From NCBI GenBank assembly GCA_027576995.1, contig JANBQC010000023.1, positions 41,353-105,352 of the forward strand: a stretch of 64,000 bases of DNA. Reading direction: 5' to 3'. The DNA is from Dimargaris cristalligena. Taxonomy: Eukaryota > Kickxellomycota > Dimargaritomycetes > Dimargaritales > Dimargaritaceae. Below, one piece after another: positions 36,839-51,200 of this stretch (its first letter is position 1; each line of letters starts with the position of its first letter). The translations under genes were made by a program, and so were the position numbers. Under the pieces are notes generated by a model, which worked only from the letters and a program-made list of their open reading frames with translations, was not told the DNA's origin and searched no databases.

Positions 36839-37531
36839 AGAGGCTTGGTTCAGCTCCATCGTATAGCGGAAAACCTGTATGATAAGATGTAATATATCAA
36901 ATATAATTCATTTTTCGATCTATATTTTATCCATCCACCTAAACCATCATGTCATTATCCAAACTTATTGAGTTCCTCAGTAAAAATTCCTATAATTACC
37001 GCATATCCTCTTAAGTATTAGACCAAGTTAGAAATCAACTTAGTCATATTTGATAACCCCGTCCATACTATTAATTGTGCTATAGAGTACTCTTTATTCC
37101 CGTGTTTTGAGTGTTTTTTAAGCGGGTTCTACCTCACTATTAGTTAACCAAGCATTTTTCAGGATTTTAACCTATGCCAGAGAGCATGTAGATGAAGAAT
37201 GGATTTCCTCTAAAGGCAAACCTCTCATATCGCCAATTCCTAAAGAGGGTAAGTATTTTTTTATATTACAACCCAATTTCTGAGACCACCTTCAGTACCA
37301 CTGCTCAAATGGCATTTCACTAGGCTTCGATATGATGGTATTCGTATTATCACAAGGACATAATGACGACCTAAGCAGTGTTGGCTTTATTGAGTACATC
37401 TATGTAAGTAACCCAGCGAGCGGCTCATCAGTAAATTTTTTGAAGGCTTCGATTTAAATTACTGCGATAAAATGTGGGGTTCGTAGAGGAAAGCAGTATG
37501 TGCAAACCAGATTGAAGGAGATAGCTTATAG
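36839..37531 (+). CDS. Fragmentary multi-exon gene, family unknown (5' end not found)
   Basis: Two exons are well supported by splice sites and phase: 37163-37248 (after TTTTTCAG, before GTAAGT) and 37324-37403 (after CACTAG, before GTAAGT). Joined in phase 1 they read through TYAREHVDEEWISSKGKP and FDMMVFVLSQGHNDDLSS without a stop. An upstream exon ending at 36876 (GTATGA donor, reading HRIAENL) and a last exon 37487-37531 ending in TAG fit the phases but are weaker. No start codon was found. I do not recognise the protein. It may be a short conserved eukaryotic gene with more exons upstream, or a decaying one. It ends about 230 bp from the 3' end of the NRPS gene, convergent with it. Confidence 0.35.
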
Positions 37532-37758
37532 CAGCTATAACTCATAAAGATTCCGTCACGTAAAGCGCTTTAGGAATCGACGAGGTCTAAGGAGCGTTGG
37601 CAGAAAGTGCGATGGAACAAATTCGCGCTCATGTAGCCCGTTGATTAGGTATAGCAGTCTTTGGTCATATTAGGCGATGACTAATAAATAGTTAATGGAA
37701 TCGGTCAAAATGCTATAGAAGTGCGACGTACTAAATAGGCATATTAAGCAAGGTGGGT

Positions 37759-40700
37759 TTAGAGGAGGGACAGTTCAAGAAGGCATTCTTTCCAATGGAA
37801 AGCGAAACCACGGATGGTATCGGTTCGGAACTGTTTCGTGTTAAAATTGGCAACGATCTCCAGTCCCTCGGAGGTGTTCCAGGCTCCAAAATCGAGCAAA
37901 AACGGGTACTTGTTTTGACTCTTCGAGGTACGCAAATTGTTAAGCAAGGCGGGTCGCTCAACCAAGAGAGTATCAGTGTCAGAGGATTCTTGGACAGCGA
38001 AATCGTCCAAATACGTGAAGCCAAACTGGGGCTGAATATTAAATTGGGGTTTAAACTGGATTTGATCCTCGGTGAAGGAGCGTAGATTTTTAACTACTGT
38101 ATATAGGAAACCATTATCTACGCCTGTGCTTAGCGTAGCTTGAACAGCACGCAGGGTGTTTGTCAAATCGCCATTGGGTGCGCCCTGTAAAACCAGTGGG
38201 AACTGGCAGGCAAAGAACCCGACAGTCCGAGAGACATCGCACTGGCCACGGGGGTCCTTGCGCCCATGGCCTATATACGCCAAATCCATCTGGGATAGTC
38301 TGAAGTGACGGTGGTAGGCACATACCAGGGTCGTCAAAATAAGTTCAACTGGGGTGGCCCCGAGTTGTTGAGCTACTGTGGCCATGAGGTGGTAGGTGGT
38401 TTTTTGGTCAATCAGGCTGGTCACACGTTCCCGGGTTTCATTGGTAATTGGTGAATTATCCGCAGGCAGCCCTATAGGCAGAGGAACAGCGGTTATGGGC
38501 AGGTCAACACTATTTGGGTCAATGGACTGGGCCAGGGACCAGAGATGATCAGCCCAATCCCTGTACGAAAAGGTCAGGGGCTCGAGGGGCTGTCCATTTA
38601 AGAAGGCCGAAAGGTCTTCCCGAACAATCTGGACGGACAGGTAGTCAAAGACCAGATGGTGGACGGAAATATAGACGTATTGGACACCAGTGACGTCAAA
38701 TACGCGAATCTGGGAGATTGGCCCAATCTCGAAATTAATTTGGTGATTAATGTCGTTGAGCTGGTCCAGTGCATCGCGGATATTCGACAATTGGTGGTAT
38801 TCAAAACAGGTCGACGAAGGGTCGTCCAAATCGGCAAACCTGACGACAGTCTCTCCGTCAATAGACTGGAAGCGGGCCCGGAGCATATCATGGCGTTGAA
38901 CCACCTTGGTCCAGGCGGCCTGCCACTGTTGAGCAGTGAATCGAGTGCGGGACTCAAATAGGGTGGGTAGGGGGAAGAAGTGGGGGTCCGCCAGTTGCAG
39001 AGCGAGTAGTTCTAGTTGGGGCGGGGTGAGTCGTACACTCCGAGCTTCCGAATCAATGGGGCCGTGGACATCCCCATTAAACACTTCGATAGAATCGGGC
39101 GGAGTCGAAGTTAATTGGGCGAGGTAGGAAATCGTGTTGGCCCGGTTGATATCTATCAAGGCCAGTTGCAAGTTCTGGCGACGACAGCGGGATACCAATT
39201 GGATGGCCGACAGGGAGTTACCACCGACTTGGAAAAAGGTAGCTGCTGGTGAGATACCATTTGGATCAATCCGAAGAGTCTCAGCAATCAAACCGATGAA
39301 CCGGGCTTCGGCTGGGCTAACCTGCTCGGTCTCGTGGTTACCACTACTAATGGCAAAGTTATGCTTGGGCAGGGCCTTGCGGTCAACTTTACCCACCCGA
39401 GTCAGTGGCAATTTGGTTAGTTCCACGAGGACAGATGGTATCATGTAATGGGGCAGTCGAGATCGCAGAGAGTCCAAAATAACATCGGTCTGACCAGAAG
39501 GGGGAACAATGTAGCCGACCAGGTGGTTGTCATCTTGGACAACAGTGCAGGCCTGGTCCACGGCGGGATGGAGTTCCAGGGCACTTTCGACCTCCCCTAG
39601 TTCAATCCGGAACCCCCGCAATTTGACTTGATTATCAATCCGGCCGAGGCATTCGATTTGGCCATTGGGTAGCCAGCGGGCCAAGTCCCCAGACTGGTAA
39701 ATGCGCTCACCAGTGAACGGACTCAAAATAAATTTGTCCTGGGTAAGTTCAGGACGATTGAGGTAGCCACGGGCCACACCGCGGCCGCCTAAGTAGAGCT
39801 GCCCTACGGCACCAACAGGGACTGGGCGCAAATGGGAATCGAGAATAATGCCAGTGGCATTGGGTAGCGGAGCACCGATGGGAATCGTTTCATGGTTGGC
39901 CTGGAGCCGAGTCCAGTGTGATCCACACGCCACTTCGGTGGGACCGTACCAGTTGAAGAGGTCAACGTAGTCGGCCCATTTGTTCACTATCCCCCGGTTA
40001 ACCGGCTCACCGGTGATAGTAACTTGGCGTAAGTTAGTGAAATTAGTCGGATCGAAGCTGGAGAGAAGGGAGGGGGTGCAGCAGGCTCGAGTGGCCTGCG
40101 CAAGGGCATCTTCGTATTCCCCTTGGGCTACCAAGAGGGTACCACCGAAGGACAAAGTGGACCATATCTCGGACAAAGATACGTCAAAAGTGGGCGTAAC
40201 AAGGGTGGGAGTAATGGTACCAGGGGCCATCTTAGTAATACTGCCCATACCCTGGCAGTGGTTGGCTAAAGCGTGGTGTTCGTGCATAACGCCCTTGGGG
40301 GTACCCGTTGAACCCGATGTGTAGATGATTGCTGCCAAATGGGAGGGGTCAATAGGTGGTGATATGTACGCGCTGGTGGGGCCATCAGCAAGTAGCGCAG
40401 TAATGTTAAACGGTATTGTAGGGATATTCGATTCAAGGCCTCCTAGAACGGAGAGACTGGAGGGTTTGCCCATAATGGCGATGGCTTGCGTGTCTTCCAA
40501 AATCAACCGGTGACGTTCAAGGGGGTAGTCGGGGGCCAGAATCGCAAACGCACAGCCGGTCTTCCAAATGGCCAGTTGTCCTATAATGAGTTCTGGGCAG
40601 TTGTCAGCGACCAGGGCTACTATCTGGTCGGAGCCACAGGGTGCTTTCAGGGCCAGCGAGTGGGCCAGCCGATTGGCAGCCGTATCCAGCTGAGCGTAAG

Positions 40701-42200
40701 TGTAGTGTTGGCCATTGTAGGTGAGGGCTGTAAGGCGAGGTGCATTCTCGCATTGTTGTTTGAATAGGTCGTGGGCCAGGACTCGGGGGGTATCGTGTGG
40801 GTTAGTGGCCCAACTTGACAGCAGTTGTTCGCGTTCAGCTAAAGTGAGAATCTGGATACTTGTAAGTGGGCTACTGGCATCCACTGACACTAGAGACGAT
40901 AAAGCGGCAATAAAGTGGTCAGCAAATGAGTTAATAAACTCAGGACTAAAATCCAATGTCCGATAGGATACTCGGAATTGAAGCCGATCCCCTTGGGCAT
41001 GGGCAATGAATGCCAGCGGGAAGTCCGTGGGGTCCCAATAGCTGTCCAGCTCCATTTGGAAAGGATGATTCGGATTGGCTGGTGTTTCAGGGTAGTTTTC
41101 CAGCACCAAAAGTGTATTAAATAATTGACGCTCTTGGTTAATGCCGCTCCAGCGATGAATGTCGGTCAGCCGACAGTGTTCGAAGCCGTGGGCCTGGGTG
41201 CTTGTCGCGTATACCGCCTGTAGAATATCCCGGACTGAGGGGTTGCTGCCCAGTGCCACCCGGCAGGGTATAGTATTGATACATGCTCCGATGATGGTCT
41301 CAACCCCTTCCACAGGGACATTCCGACCCGAGACGACCACACCAAAGATTGGGTCTGTAGATCCTATATGATGGTTAAGTACCACCGCCATTGCCACTCG
41401 TAGCAAGCTTGAGAGAGTAACCCCGTGGTCACTAATCAGCCTATTGATCTGTTTGAGAATAGGCATGGACTTTTCCACGGTTCCATAAAAAGCAGCGTCG
41501 CTAGGTTGCAGATTGGGGAAAGTTGGGTGATGGTGCGCCTGTACTAATAAGCTCGGTTCCTCAACTCCGGAGAACTGATTGGTCCAGAATTGCTCGGCCA
41601 CGCCATTGTCTTGGCACCCAACATGGTCGACGAAATCCCGGTAATGAATCGCTTTGGGTAATTCGTCACCGGTATAGTGACTGCAGACGCTATGGAGTAG
41701 TAGTCCAATGGACCAGCCGTCAATTAACGCGTGGTGAACCGAAACCAGTAATTTAAATGAATCAGAGGTCGTCCGGAATAGGCCAAACCGGATCCAGGGG
41801 CGGTGTGGGGTGAATCCAATAGTCCGCTCTTGTTGGAAGAATTGGTCACGCATAGTATCAACACAGGCCTTTTCCCAGCTTCGAATAATCCAATGGGCAT
41901 TGAAATTCTTTGCCACGACCTGTAGGTTCTTATTCGCGTCACATCCACTGGCAGTTAAGAAGCGGGTTCGAAGGATAGTGTGGTTCTGGGCAGTGTTCTC
42001 CCAGGCCTGATGGAAGCGGCCGACATTGAGCTGACCTTTAATAGTGAATCCCAGCTGGACCATGTAAGCGGCCGGGTCCTGCAGGGTGGCAAACAACAGA
42101 CCTTCCTGAACAGGTAGGCAAGGGTATATATCCTCAACATCAGTCATTACTAGGTCCAATGAAGGAAGATCATCATGAACTAATGTGGAAAAGTCGGAGT
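37759..42200 (-). other. NRPS module 6 and terminal domain: C6-A6-T6-E6*
   Basis: C6 (about 6452-6899) has HHALIDGWS. A6 (about 6927-7402) has IYTSGSTGTPKG, YGPTEVAC, YQSGD and VGKVDRK; by-eye code D-V-S-C-T-T-W-C-G. T6 has GGNSLS with Ser7447, unlike the GGDSIS of the other carriers. The last domain (about 7506-7931) is E-like (LTPPQLELLAL, HHLVFDYLSV, GHGRKD, RTVGFF), but Ile stands where the catalytic Glu of EGHGR should be and Val where the Trp of SW should be. Nothing follows it. Confidence 0.75.
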
Positions 42201-45200
42201 CGGTTAGTTTGGCGGAGGCAAAGTCGCTGGCTGTCACAATAGAGGGCACAGGATTTTTTTTGCACTCGAGAATGAGCTCCTCAAGAAAAGTGCGCCACAG
42301 ATCAGCTACTCGCTGGATGGTACTTGCACGGTGCAGTTCGTTGGAGTACATCACGCTGAGCACGAGGCCCTCGTTGACGCTGTAGTCGCAGGCCACACTG
42401 AGTGCTCGATTGAAGAGTTCATCTTTATTCAGGTCGTCAGTCCAGCCCATTTCGACGTGATGAGGGCGCCAAAACGCGTCCCGGGCCTCTAGCTGCTCGA
42501 ACCGACCCGAATAATTGAAGACAATCCGGTTCCAGTCAGCCGTGGGTATTCCCGCCGTATTCGGCGCAGTTCTATCGATTACAGGGGCGAATAACGGCGA
42601 AGTGTCCTTGAGGTAGCGCTGAAGACTATATGGGAAGCCATGATCGGGAATCGAGCGCATACGCTGCTTCGCCAGGGCCAAAGTGCGCAAGTTATTACTA
42701 TAAGTCAAGTTAGCATGTGTCTGGTTCAGGTCAAAAACAACTGGATAGATGGAGGTAAACCAGCCTACAGTGCGACTGATGTCAATGGCCGAGTCCCAGG
42801 CCCGACGACCATGGCCTTCCAGTTCTAACTCAATCACAGACATTCCAAGCGCTGCCTGTAGAGAGAGCAGAAGAGAAGCAATCAGGAATTCTTGAGGAGA
42901 GGCCCCTACAGCTGGGGCAACCTCGGAATATAGGGTATCGGACAATGCTCGGCCTAGTGATGCCCGCTGGACTTCAAAGGTATGGTAAGTCACTTCGGGT
43001 GGGGTGGATTGGCCACTTCCTTGAAAAAGTGGATAATCCAGCGGAATAGGGTCAGCCGGAGTGGGTGGCACTGGCCAGATGGAGTCGGATAATGACTGGG
43101 CATAGGCATGGACCTGCGTAGCCCACTCCCGGAACGGCGTAGTCTTGGTGGGCAGGTCTTGGTTTGTGAGTAGGGCCTCCAAGTCTTCGAGGATAATCCG
43201 CCACGAAATGAAATCGACAGTGAAGTGGTGGACAGCCATATAAACGAATTGTTCACCATCTAAGGTCAACAGACCACAGGCCACGGTGGGGCCGTGTTCA
43301 ATGGAAATGGTTTGCTGCATTTGACTGGCCCAAGCGGGGTATTCCTTGAGGGTAAGTGTGGCTTCTTCAATGACCAAGAAATGCTTCGACCAAGTGGTCG
43401 AGTCGGTGGGTACAGGCAATACCCGTTGTTTCCATTGTCCATTGGAGCGATCGAGGCGAGTCCGCAGAATATCGTGGTGGGCTATGAGGGCGGTGAGGGC
43501 TTGGCCCAGACTAGGGCGGGCCAACGTCTGGCGGCACTTGAGAAGCATGGACTGGTTAAATTGGTTAATAAATTGATATTCCTCCAGAGCGTACCTCTGC
43601 ACGGCGGTCAACGGGATCATACCAGCGGGATCCAAGAACTGGGTAGCTGGCAAATTATTGGAACCCACTAGGTGAACGCGTTGTTCCATAGCCGATAATT
43701 GGGTGTGTTTGAGGATATCAGCCACCGAGAGTTGGAGGCCTAGTCGTTTACAGCGGTTGGAAAACTGGATGGCGGAAATGGAGTCGCCGCCTAGTCGGAG
43801 GAACGAGACTGAGGGCGTGATCCGTTTAGGGTCAATTTTAAGCGTGTCAGCCAAGGCCTCTCTCATAAGTAAGAATGTCGAAGAACCGGATTCGATAATA
43901 ATGGCCTCGTCGATGGTATCTTCTGGCAGTGGCCATGCCTGAAGTACCTTACGATCAGCCTTGCCCACCGTGGTCATAGGGATACAATCCAATGTAATAA
44001 TGAAATTGGGAACCATGTACTGCGGGAGTTTGGCTACGAGCTGGGATCTGAGGCCCACTGTGTCAACCGAACCAGGGGTTATATAGAGAACGAGTTGTTG
44101 CTGGGTGACACAGGCTATGGCATTGGTTACGCCCTCCACTGACGAGGCGGTATTTTCGATTTCACCCAGTTCGATACGGTAACCGCGCAGTTTTACCTGG
44201 AAGTCCTTCCGCGAAATGTACTGGACTTTGCCGCTGGAAAGCCAGCAAACAAGATCACCCGACCGATACAGCAAACCGGGTCCGAATGGATTGGGAACAA
44301 ATGCTCTAGCAGTGAGGTCGGGCTGTTTCCAATAACCCGAACTGACACCAACACCTCCTATGCAGAGCTCCCCGGGGACGCCTACAGGTACGGGCCGGAG
44401 CTGGTCATCGAGAATATACCCTTGAGTATTAGCCAGTGATCGACCGATGGAAAGTGGTTCATTACTTTGGATGTGGTCGGTGTGACTCAGGATGGTGGCT
44501 TCGGTGGGCCCATAACCATTAATCAGCTGAACATATTCACACCAATGGTGGGCGACATTGAGCGGAGTTTGTTCGCCACCCACGATGACCAATTTTAGGT
44601 TGGGATAACTTTCGATATCAATGGCAGAGAGCATAGATGGGACAAGGAAACAGCTGTTGACTCGAGCCAGAGTGTCGAGGAGGCTACCATCCTGGAGTAC
44701 TAACGTACCACCACAATGGAAAGCACTAAATATTTCGATAAGGCACCCATCGAAGGTAACGTTTAGTAGTTGTAGGAAGCGGCAGTCAGAGTCAAGTTGA
44801 ATAGTTTCACAATTGGCAAGGGTGAAGTTGACTAGCGATTCATGCCGCACAGGAATGCCCTTAGGTCGGCCGGTAGTTCCGGACGTGAACACAATATAGG
44901 CCAAGTCCGAAGAAGAGCGAGAGTTATCGGGTCGAAACAGGTCGGTGTTTATCTTGCTATACTCTAAGGTATCGGCGAGGAGGCGCTGGTGGTCAGCCAC
45001 GGAAATATAATCCCGAATATGCTCAAAATGGGGAGCGGTGGATAGGAGCCAAGGGTCGTCTAACAACTCATAGGTGTATTGCAGACGGTCAATAGCATTA
45101 TTTGCATCCATTGGGACACACACGCCACCGGCCATAAGAACTCCTAAGTAGCTGAATATAAAATCAGCTGACTTGGTAAAAATCAAGGCAGCAAGGTTAC

Positions 45201-48200
45201 CGGGCTGGAATCCGCGTTGTTGAAGGGTCATGGCAATGCAGCACGATTGATGGTAAACCTCGTGGTAGGTGAATTGCCGGTTCGAGGTCTCGAGGGCGAT
45301 GGAGTCAGGCCGGGAGGAAACATGCTGACTGAACAGCTGATAGGCCAACCAATGCCGCTGAGGGAACTTGCGGACGGGTCCCTGGGCCCATTTCTCGACG
45401 AGCTGGGCTTCATCAGTTGGAAGGGACATGAGCTCACCCAGACTCAGGGATGGGTTATTTACCATCACGGATAAACAATGGTCGATAAAACGAATCAAGT
45501 GATAAGCATAGGAATCGTCACAGTGGGACTTATCGTAAACCATATGACAGTCCAGATTATCCCCGTTATCGAAAAAACTAATAGTGTAAGCGTATTCGGT
45601 AAAATTCTGCCCATCACGAAGTTCGAAGGTGATATTGGGGTTAGGGGCTTTGGACTTGGAAGGCGGGAAATAATCGTACGTCATCAGGGAATCAAAGAGC
45701 TTAGTGTCGGGGCTGATTTGGCCCCATTTGTAGATGTTATGAAGGCCACACTGCTCTGACGCCGTCAATTCGCCAGATTGGCGATGCAGCTGCTGGACGA
45801 AGTTGGTAACGGAGGTCGACAGGTCTAGAGGCACTCGGAATGGCAGGGTATTAATGCACATACCCACCATATCCTGGACACCTGATACGGGGACATTACG
45901 ACCGGAAGTGAGAACGCCAAAGGAAACCTCCTTGGACTCGCCCAGGTAGCGGGACAGGACAAGAGCCCAAACACCACGCAAGAGGGAATTGAGAGTAATG
46001 CTTTGCTGGCGACAGACCGCGTGCAAGCTTGCCAAATTGATCGACAGTGTGGTGTGGTGTATTCCATAATTGCACATTGGGGATTCGGTAGTGTAGACGG
46101 GAAAGTGAATGGGTGGGGTGGGTTGGACCTTCTCCAGAGTTGTCTGCCAGAACTGCTGGAGCTGGGATTGGTCGGTACTTTGGAGATGGGCAATGTAACT
46201 ACTATACTGGGCGGAGGGGGTAGGTGCAGTACCGTGGTATAAGTCCACCAGCTGGGCCAAAACGATGTTCTGGGACCAGGCGTCGAGCAGGGCATGGTGA
46301 AATGTAAAAAAACACAAGTGGCGGGAATTGCCAGTGCCAGGTGGAGTGAAGAGGGCCATTCGGAATAGTGGTCCGTCGAAAGTAAAACCCCGTTGGCGAT
46401 CGGTTTCAAAGTAAGTGTTTTCCAATGTAGACCAATCATAAACTACATCAGCATTGATTGACCATTCAATATCGCACTGCTTAGTGATAACCTGGAGGAA
46501 GGAGTGAACTGATAGCGACCCTGGCTGGAAGAATTTTGTTCGCAAGATGCCATGATGTTCAGCTAACTGCTCCCAGGCTTTCTGGAAACGATTCATGTCT
46601 AAATCCCCGGAAATGGCAAAAGACTGCTGCACCATATACGAGCTTGGGTCTTTAAGGGTGCTGACAAGGAACCCCAATTGAAGCCCAGAAACCGGCAAAA
46701 TATCGGTAATGTTGTCCAAATTCAAGTTTAACTGAGAAGCGGCCTTTTGTAAGAGAGATTCCAAGGCGGAGGAGGGATGATCTTTTTCATCCAGTAAGCT
46801 ATAGGGCTCGTAGTGGGTAGGACTGTGGGTTTCTAAGGGCCTGTCAGATGTGGAGTGATCAGAAGCACACTCGGCCAGCCCAATGATGTTGCAACACTTG
46901 AACACCTGGGCGATGGAGATATATAAACCACGGTCTCGGCAGAGAGAGGAAAACAGAATAGCCGAAATGGAGTCGCCACCAAGTTGGAAAAATGAATCAT
47001 AAATGTCAATCTCGTCACTGGGAATATTCAAGGTCTGACTGAGGGCCTCCACGACCCGGGCCTGGGCTAGATTCTGTGGGGCTGTAACGGTACGGCCGGC
47101 ATCCATTGAGGTTAAGTCGACGATTTGTGAGGCTAGGACATGTTTGTCGGTCTTACCGTTAGTGTTGCGGGGCAGCACGTCAATACTAAATATGGAGTTG
47201 GGGTTCATATAGGCTGGTAGAATGCGGCCTATATGCGATTTGACAGACCCAATGGAAACTGAGCCAGGACAGACGAAGGCATAGATGCTTCGGCTAACAA
47301 TGACCACAGCAGCACTCTGTATATCGGGATGACTGAGTAGCACAGATTCGATTTCTTGGGGCTCAATACGATGGCCGCGAATTTTTACCTGGTCATCATG
47401 TCGGGAAAAGTACTCAACGGTGCCATTGGGTAGCCAGCGGGCCGAGTCTCCTGTCCGGTACATATTGCCTGAGCCACTAAAAGAATTGTGGATTAATCTC
47501 ACTGTATTGAGGTCGGGCAAGTTGACATAACCCCGTGTGACTTGCACGCCACCCACGTAGATTTCACCACGAACCCCAATTGGAACGGGCCGCAAGTAGC
47601 GATCAAGGATATAGCCCTGAGTGTTGGGGATTGGGCGACCTATAGTCAAAGTATCACCAAGGCTGTACTCGACTGCATGCGAGACCAAAACTTCCGTGGG
47701 CCCATATATATTGAACAGTCGACAGTGACGGGCCCAGCGCTCGGCTACTTCACGAGGAAGGGCCTCTCCGCCGGAGATGATCGTTTGGAGTCTGGGGTAT
47801 TTGGCCGGGTCAAGGGAGGCCAGTACAGTAGGGGTAGCAAATATGGCCTCCACGTTGGGTAGCGTGTCCAAGAGGTCTGTTCGAAGAACAAGGGTGGCCC
47901 CCTTGCATAGACCAGTAAAAATCTCGAGCAGGGCGGCGTCAAAAGTCAATGCCATATTCTGCATTAGACGTTGACCGGTGTATATGCCATAGGTCGATTC
48001 CAACTGTTGGACAAAGTTACCCATCAGGCGATGTTCGATTTGAACGCCCTTGGGCCGACCCGTGGTTCCCGATGTGTACACTATATAGGATAGGTCAGAG
48101 GTGCGAATGTGCGGGAGGGCGGGTAACTTGTCTTGAGGCAGTTGGAGGGGCATAAGCCAAGGGTCGATTGGTTGGATTTCGACTTGGGCGAGGGCTAGGC

Positions 48201-51200
48201 GAATGGCAGAGAGCTTGGACTGGTCCGTCATATTGGTAAGAACCCGGCTTATGCCGCAGTCTTCTATGATATACTGGATACGCTCGATAGGGAAGGCGGG
48301 GTCCAGGGGAACTAAAACCGCCCCCGACAACTGTAAGCCCATAAAGGCTGCAATTGTGCTGGGTACCCGTTCAATGAGCAGGCCAATGGGTGTTTCACGC
48401 GGGACGCCCTGGTCTAGTAGTCGCTGAGCTAGATTGAGTGACTGGCTATGTAAATACGCATAGGTCCACTGAGTATCCTCGTGCTCCACGGCAATAACGT
48501 CCGGTCTGATCTGAGCCGATTGAGTAAACAAGTCCGGCACACAAGCACTATGATCAATGGCCAGACGGGGGCATGCAAATTGCTCAGCTACTACAGCCTG
48601 CTCGTTTGGCGAAAGCATGATTAGGTCTTGTACGCGGGGTTGACCATCAGAGTCGGACAAAGCGGAGACCAGCCCTTTGAATAGGGTACAGAAGTGCTGG
48701 GCCAGGGTGTCGATATAGGTAGAGTCAAATTGGAAAGAATTCCAGCTCAAACTAGCGTGAAGTTCGCCATGCTTCATTTGGACCACCAGTGATAGGGGAT
48801 AGTCTGTAGACTCAAGACATTCGGTATCTGTAAAAGTAACCGGGTGATCCCGGTTTTTTGACCCTGTATCAGGGTAACTCTCGTACACAACCAGCGTATT
48901 AAACAGGTCGCTTGGCTGAATATCCCCTTCGACCCATGCGTTAATCTCGGATATATGGTGGTGTTCATATGAAACAACTTGTTGAGAGCTATGATGAATA
49001 GCAGCGACCCATTGAGCCACGGACATGGTCTCATCAGCTTGAACCCGAAATGGGACGGTGTTGATAAGACATCCCAGGTGGGACTCGATGTCGGCGAGGG
49101 GCAGTGCTCGGCCGGATACGGTGTTGCCGAAAATGACGTCGAGCTGACCAGTGTAACGGCTCAAGAGAAGGGCCCAGGCGGCCTTGATAATGACGTAAGG
49201 AGTAAAGCCCATACGGTGGGCGAGTTGAGTGATAGTGTCGGCATTCTTGAATAATACCATTTGCAATTCGGCCCTAGGGGAGTTTGGCTTGCGGCTGGGC
49301 TTGGGGAGTTCCAATTCGGTGGGCTGTTCGACCCCTCGCAGGTACTCCGACCAGAACGATTTCGCACTTTGTTTGTCCGAGCTTCGTAGATGAGCCACAT
49401 AATTACGGAATACAGGGGGTTGGGCAAGCAAGGTTTCAGCGTCATTTTGAAGATGGGCCCGAAGCCGGCCAATTAGGATGCCAATAGACCACCCATCAAT
49501 AAGTGCATGATGGATGGCTAGTAGGTAGCGGAATGAGTTTGATGATAGTTGTTTAACATGGACTCGGAGAAGAGGTTCGCTGGGGCCGAAACCACGCTGC
49601 TTGTTCGACTGCATGAAATCAGACTCACTAATTGAGTCCACGTCGGACCACCCGTTAAGAACTTGCCAGCCGAATCGTGGTTCTTGGGTCACCACTTGGA
49701 CACCCTGGCACCGGGAGTTACTCCAAGTAGTTACAAATACAGTACGTAAAATGGTGTAGTCACTCACAACTGCTTGGGTGGATGTTTGGAGCTGGTCGAT
49801 GCTCGAAATACCAGTTACCGTAAAGGCCAGTTGGACCAGGTATTCGGAAGGGTCCTTGGCCGTGGCTGTCCACATGCCCTGCTGCATGGGCAGCATGGGG
49901 TAGAGGTCTTCGACATCATTCGCGGAAAGACCTACGGTGACCAGCTCAGCCTCGAGTTTAGCCAGTTCAGGTAAAGTGGTGTGTAGGCCAGTAAAGTCCG
50001 ATGGGGTCCAAACACTGGGGGTAGGGGACACGTCCAGAAGTTGCACCATATTTGAAAGCGAGACACGGAAGTAGTCCAGCAGAGTCTCAACCACATCTGT
50101 TGCAATGACTTGTGGGCAGTACATAATCATGAATTTAAGTCCACCCGGAGTTGGCAATCCGATAACCTCCAACACCTGTGTACGAAGTTCACCGGGGTCA
50201 CAGACGGGAAGTTCCGAAACCAGTTCCGGGCGAACTACCCAAGGGGCTCGGCCGTGCATAGACAAGGCCCCGTCATTTGTCGTGTGACCCAGGTGGTTAA
50301 AACAGACCTCCATCGGTGAGAATGACTGTCCATTAGAGGACCCACCTTGGGGACGGCGAAGAACCTGTTGAAGACCATGCTGTAAACCGTAAGTCCCAGT
50401 TAAAGATCGGAGGGCCTGTTTGGCCTGCTTGAGGAAATCTAGTGTGTTCGTTTCACTACTCACCTGGGCTTGGCAGGGAGTCATAGAAGTGAACCAGCCG
50501 ACGGTGCGACCGGGATCGAGACTGGGTTGCCACGGATGACGACCGTGGGATTCATTGAAAATGGTGATGGTCGGGGCCTGAGAGATATAGTTCAGGGCCT
50601 GGAATAGACCAGCGAGCATCAGCTCCAGAGGTTGAATATGTGTAGTATCAGGTTGCAAAAGGGCACCCGACAGGACGGGATCCAATGTGATTGATTGGCA
50701 CTGGGTGTTAGCCTGGGTGTTCAATCTCAGGCAGTCCGGTCCGGTGAGGGGTAAAAACGATACCGGTGGAGTATTTGTCTCGGGGTCACTTTCAGTCTCA
50801 GGCATGGTCTGCTTGGCCCAGTTGGCCAACTCCGTGGCCCAGGTGGCAAACGAAAGGGGCTGGGGCACGGGTGATTGGCCGTCTAGGAGTCTAGCCAAAT
50901 CCTCGAGTAAAATCGACCAGGAAACTAAATCCACTACCAGATGGTGGATGGTCAGGAATAGCAATTGACTCTTAAATGGCTGAGAAGTATTGACAGAGCA
51001 AGATACCTTAGATGTCCGTGTGTTACTACCGTCGTCCGAAAAAGTGATCAGACCTGCTGCCAAGTGATGCCCTTTAGTGATATCAAGCGATGCCTGAATT
51101 TCTAGAAGTTGTTTGGACAGATCAGAGGCTGACGTGCTAAGCTCCACAATCGGAATAGGCAATTCAACGAAAGGTGAAACTATTTGTTGGGACCATTGGC

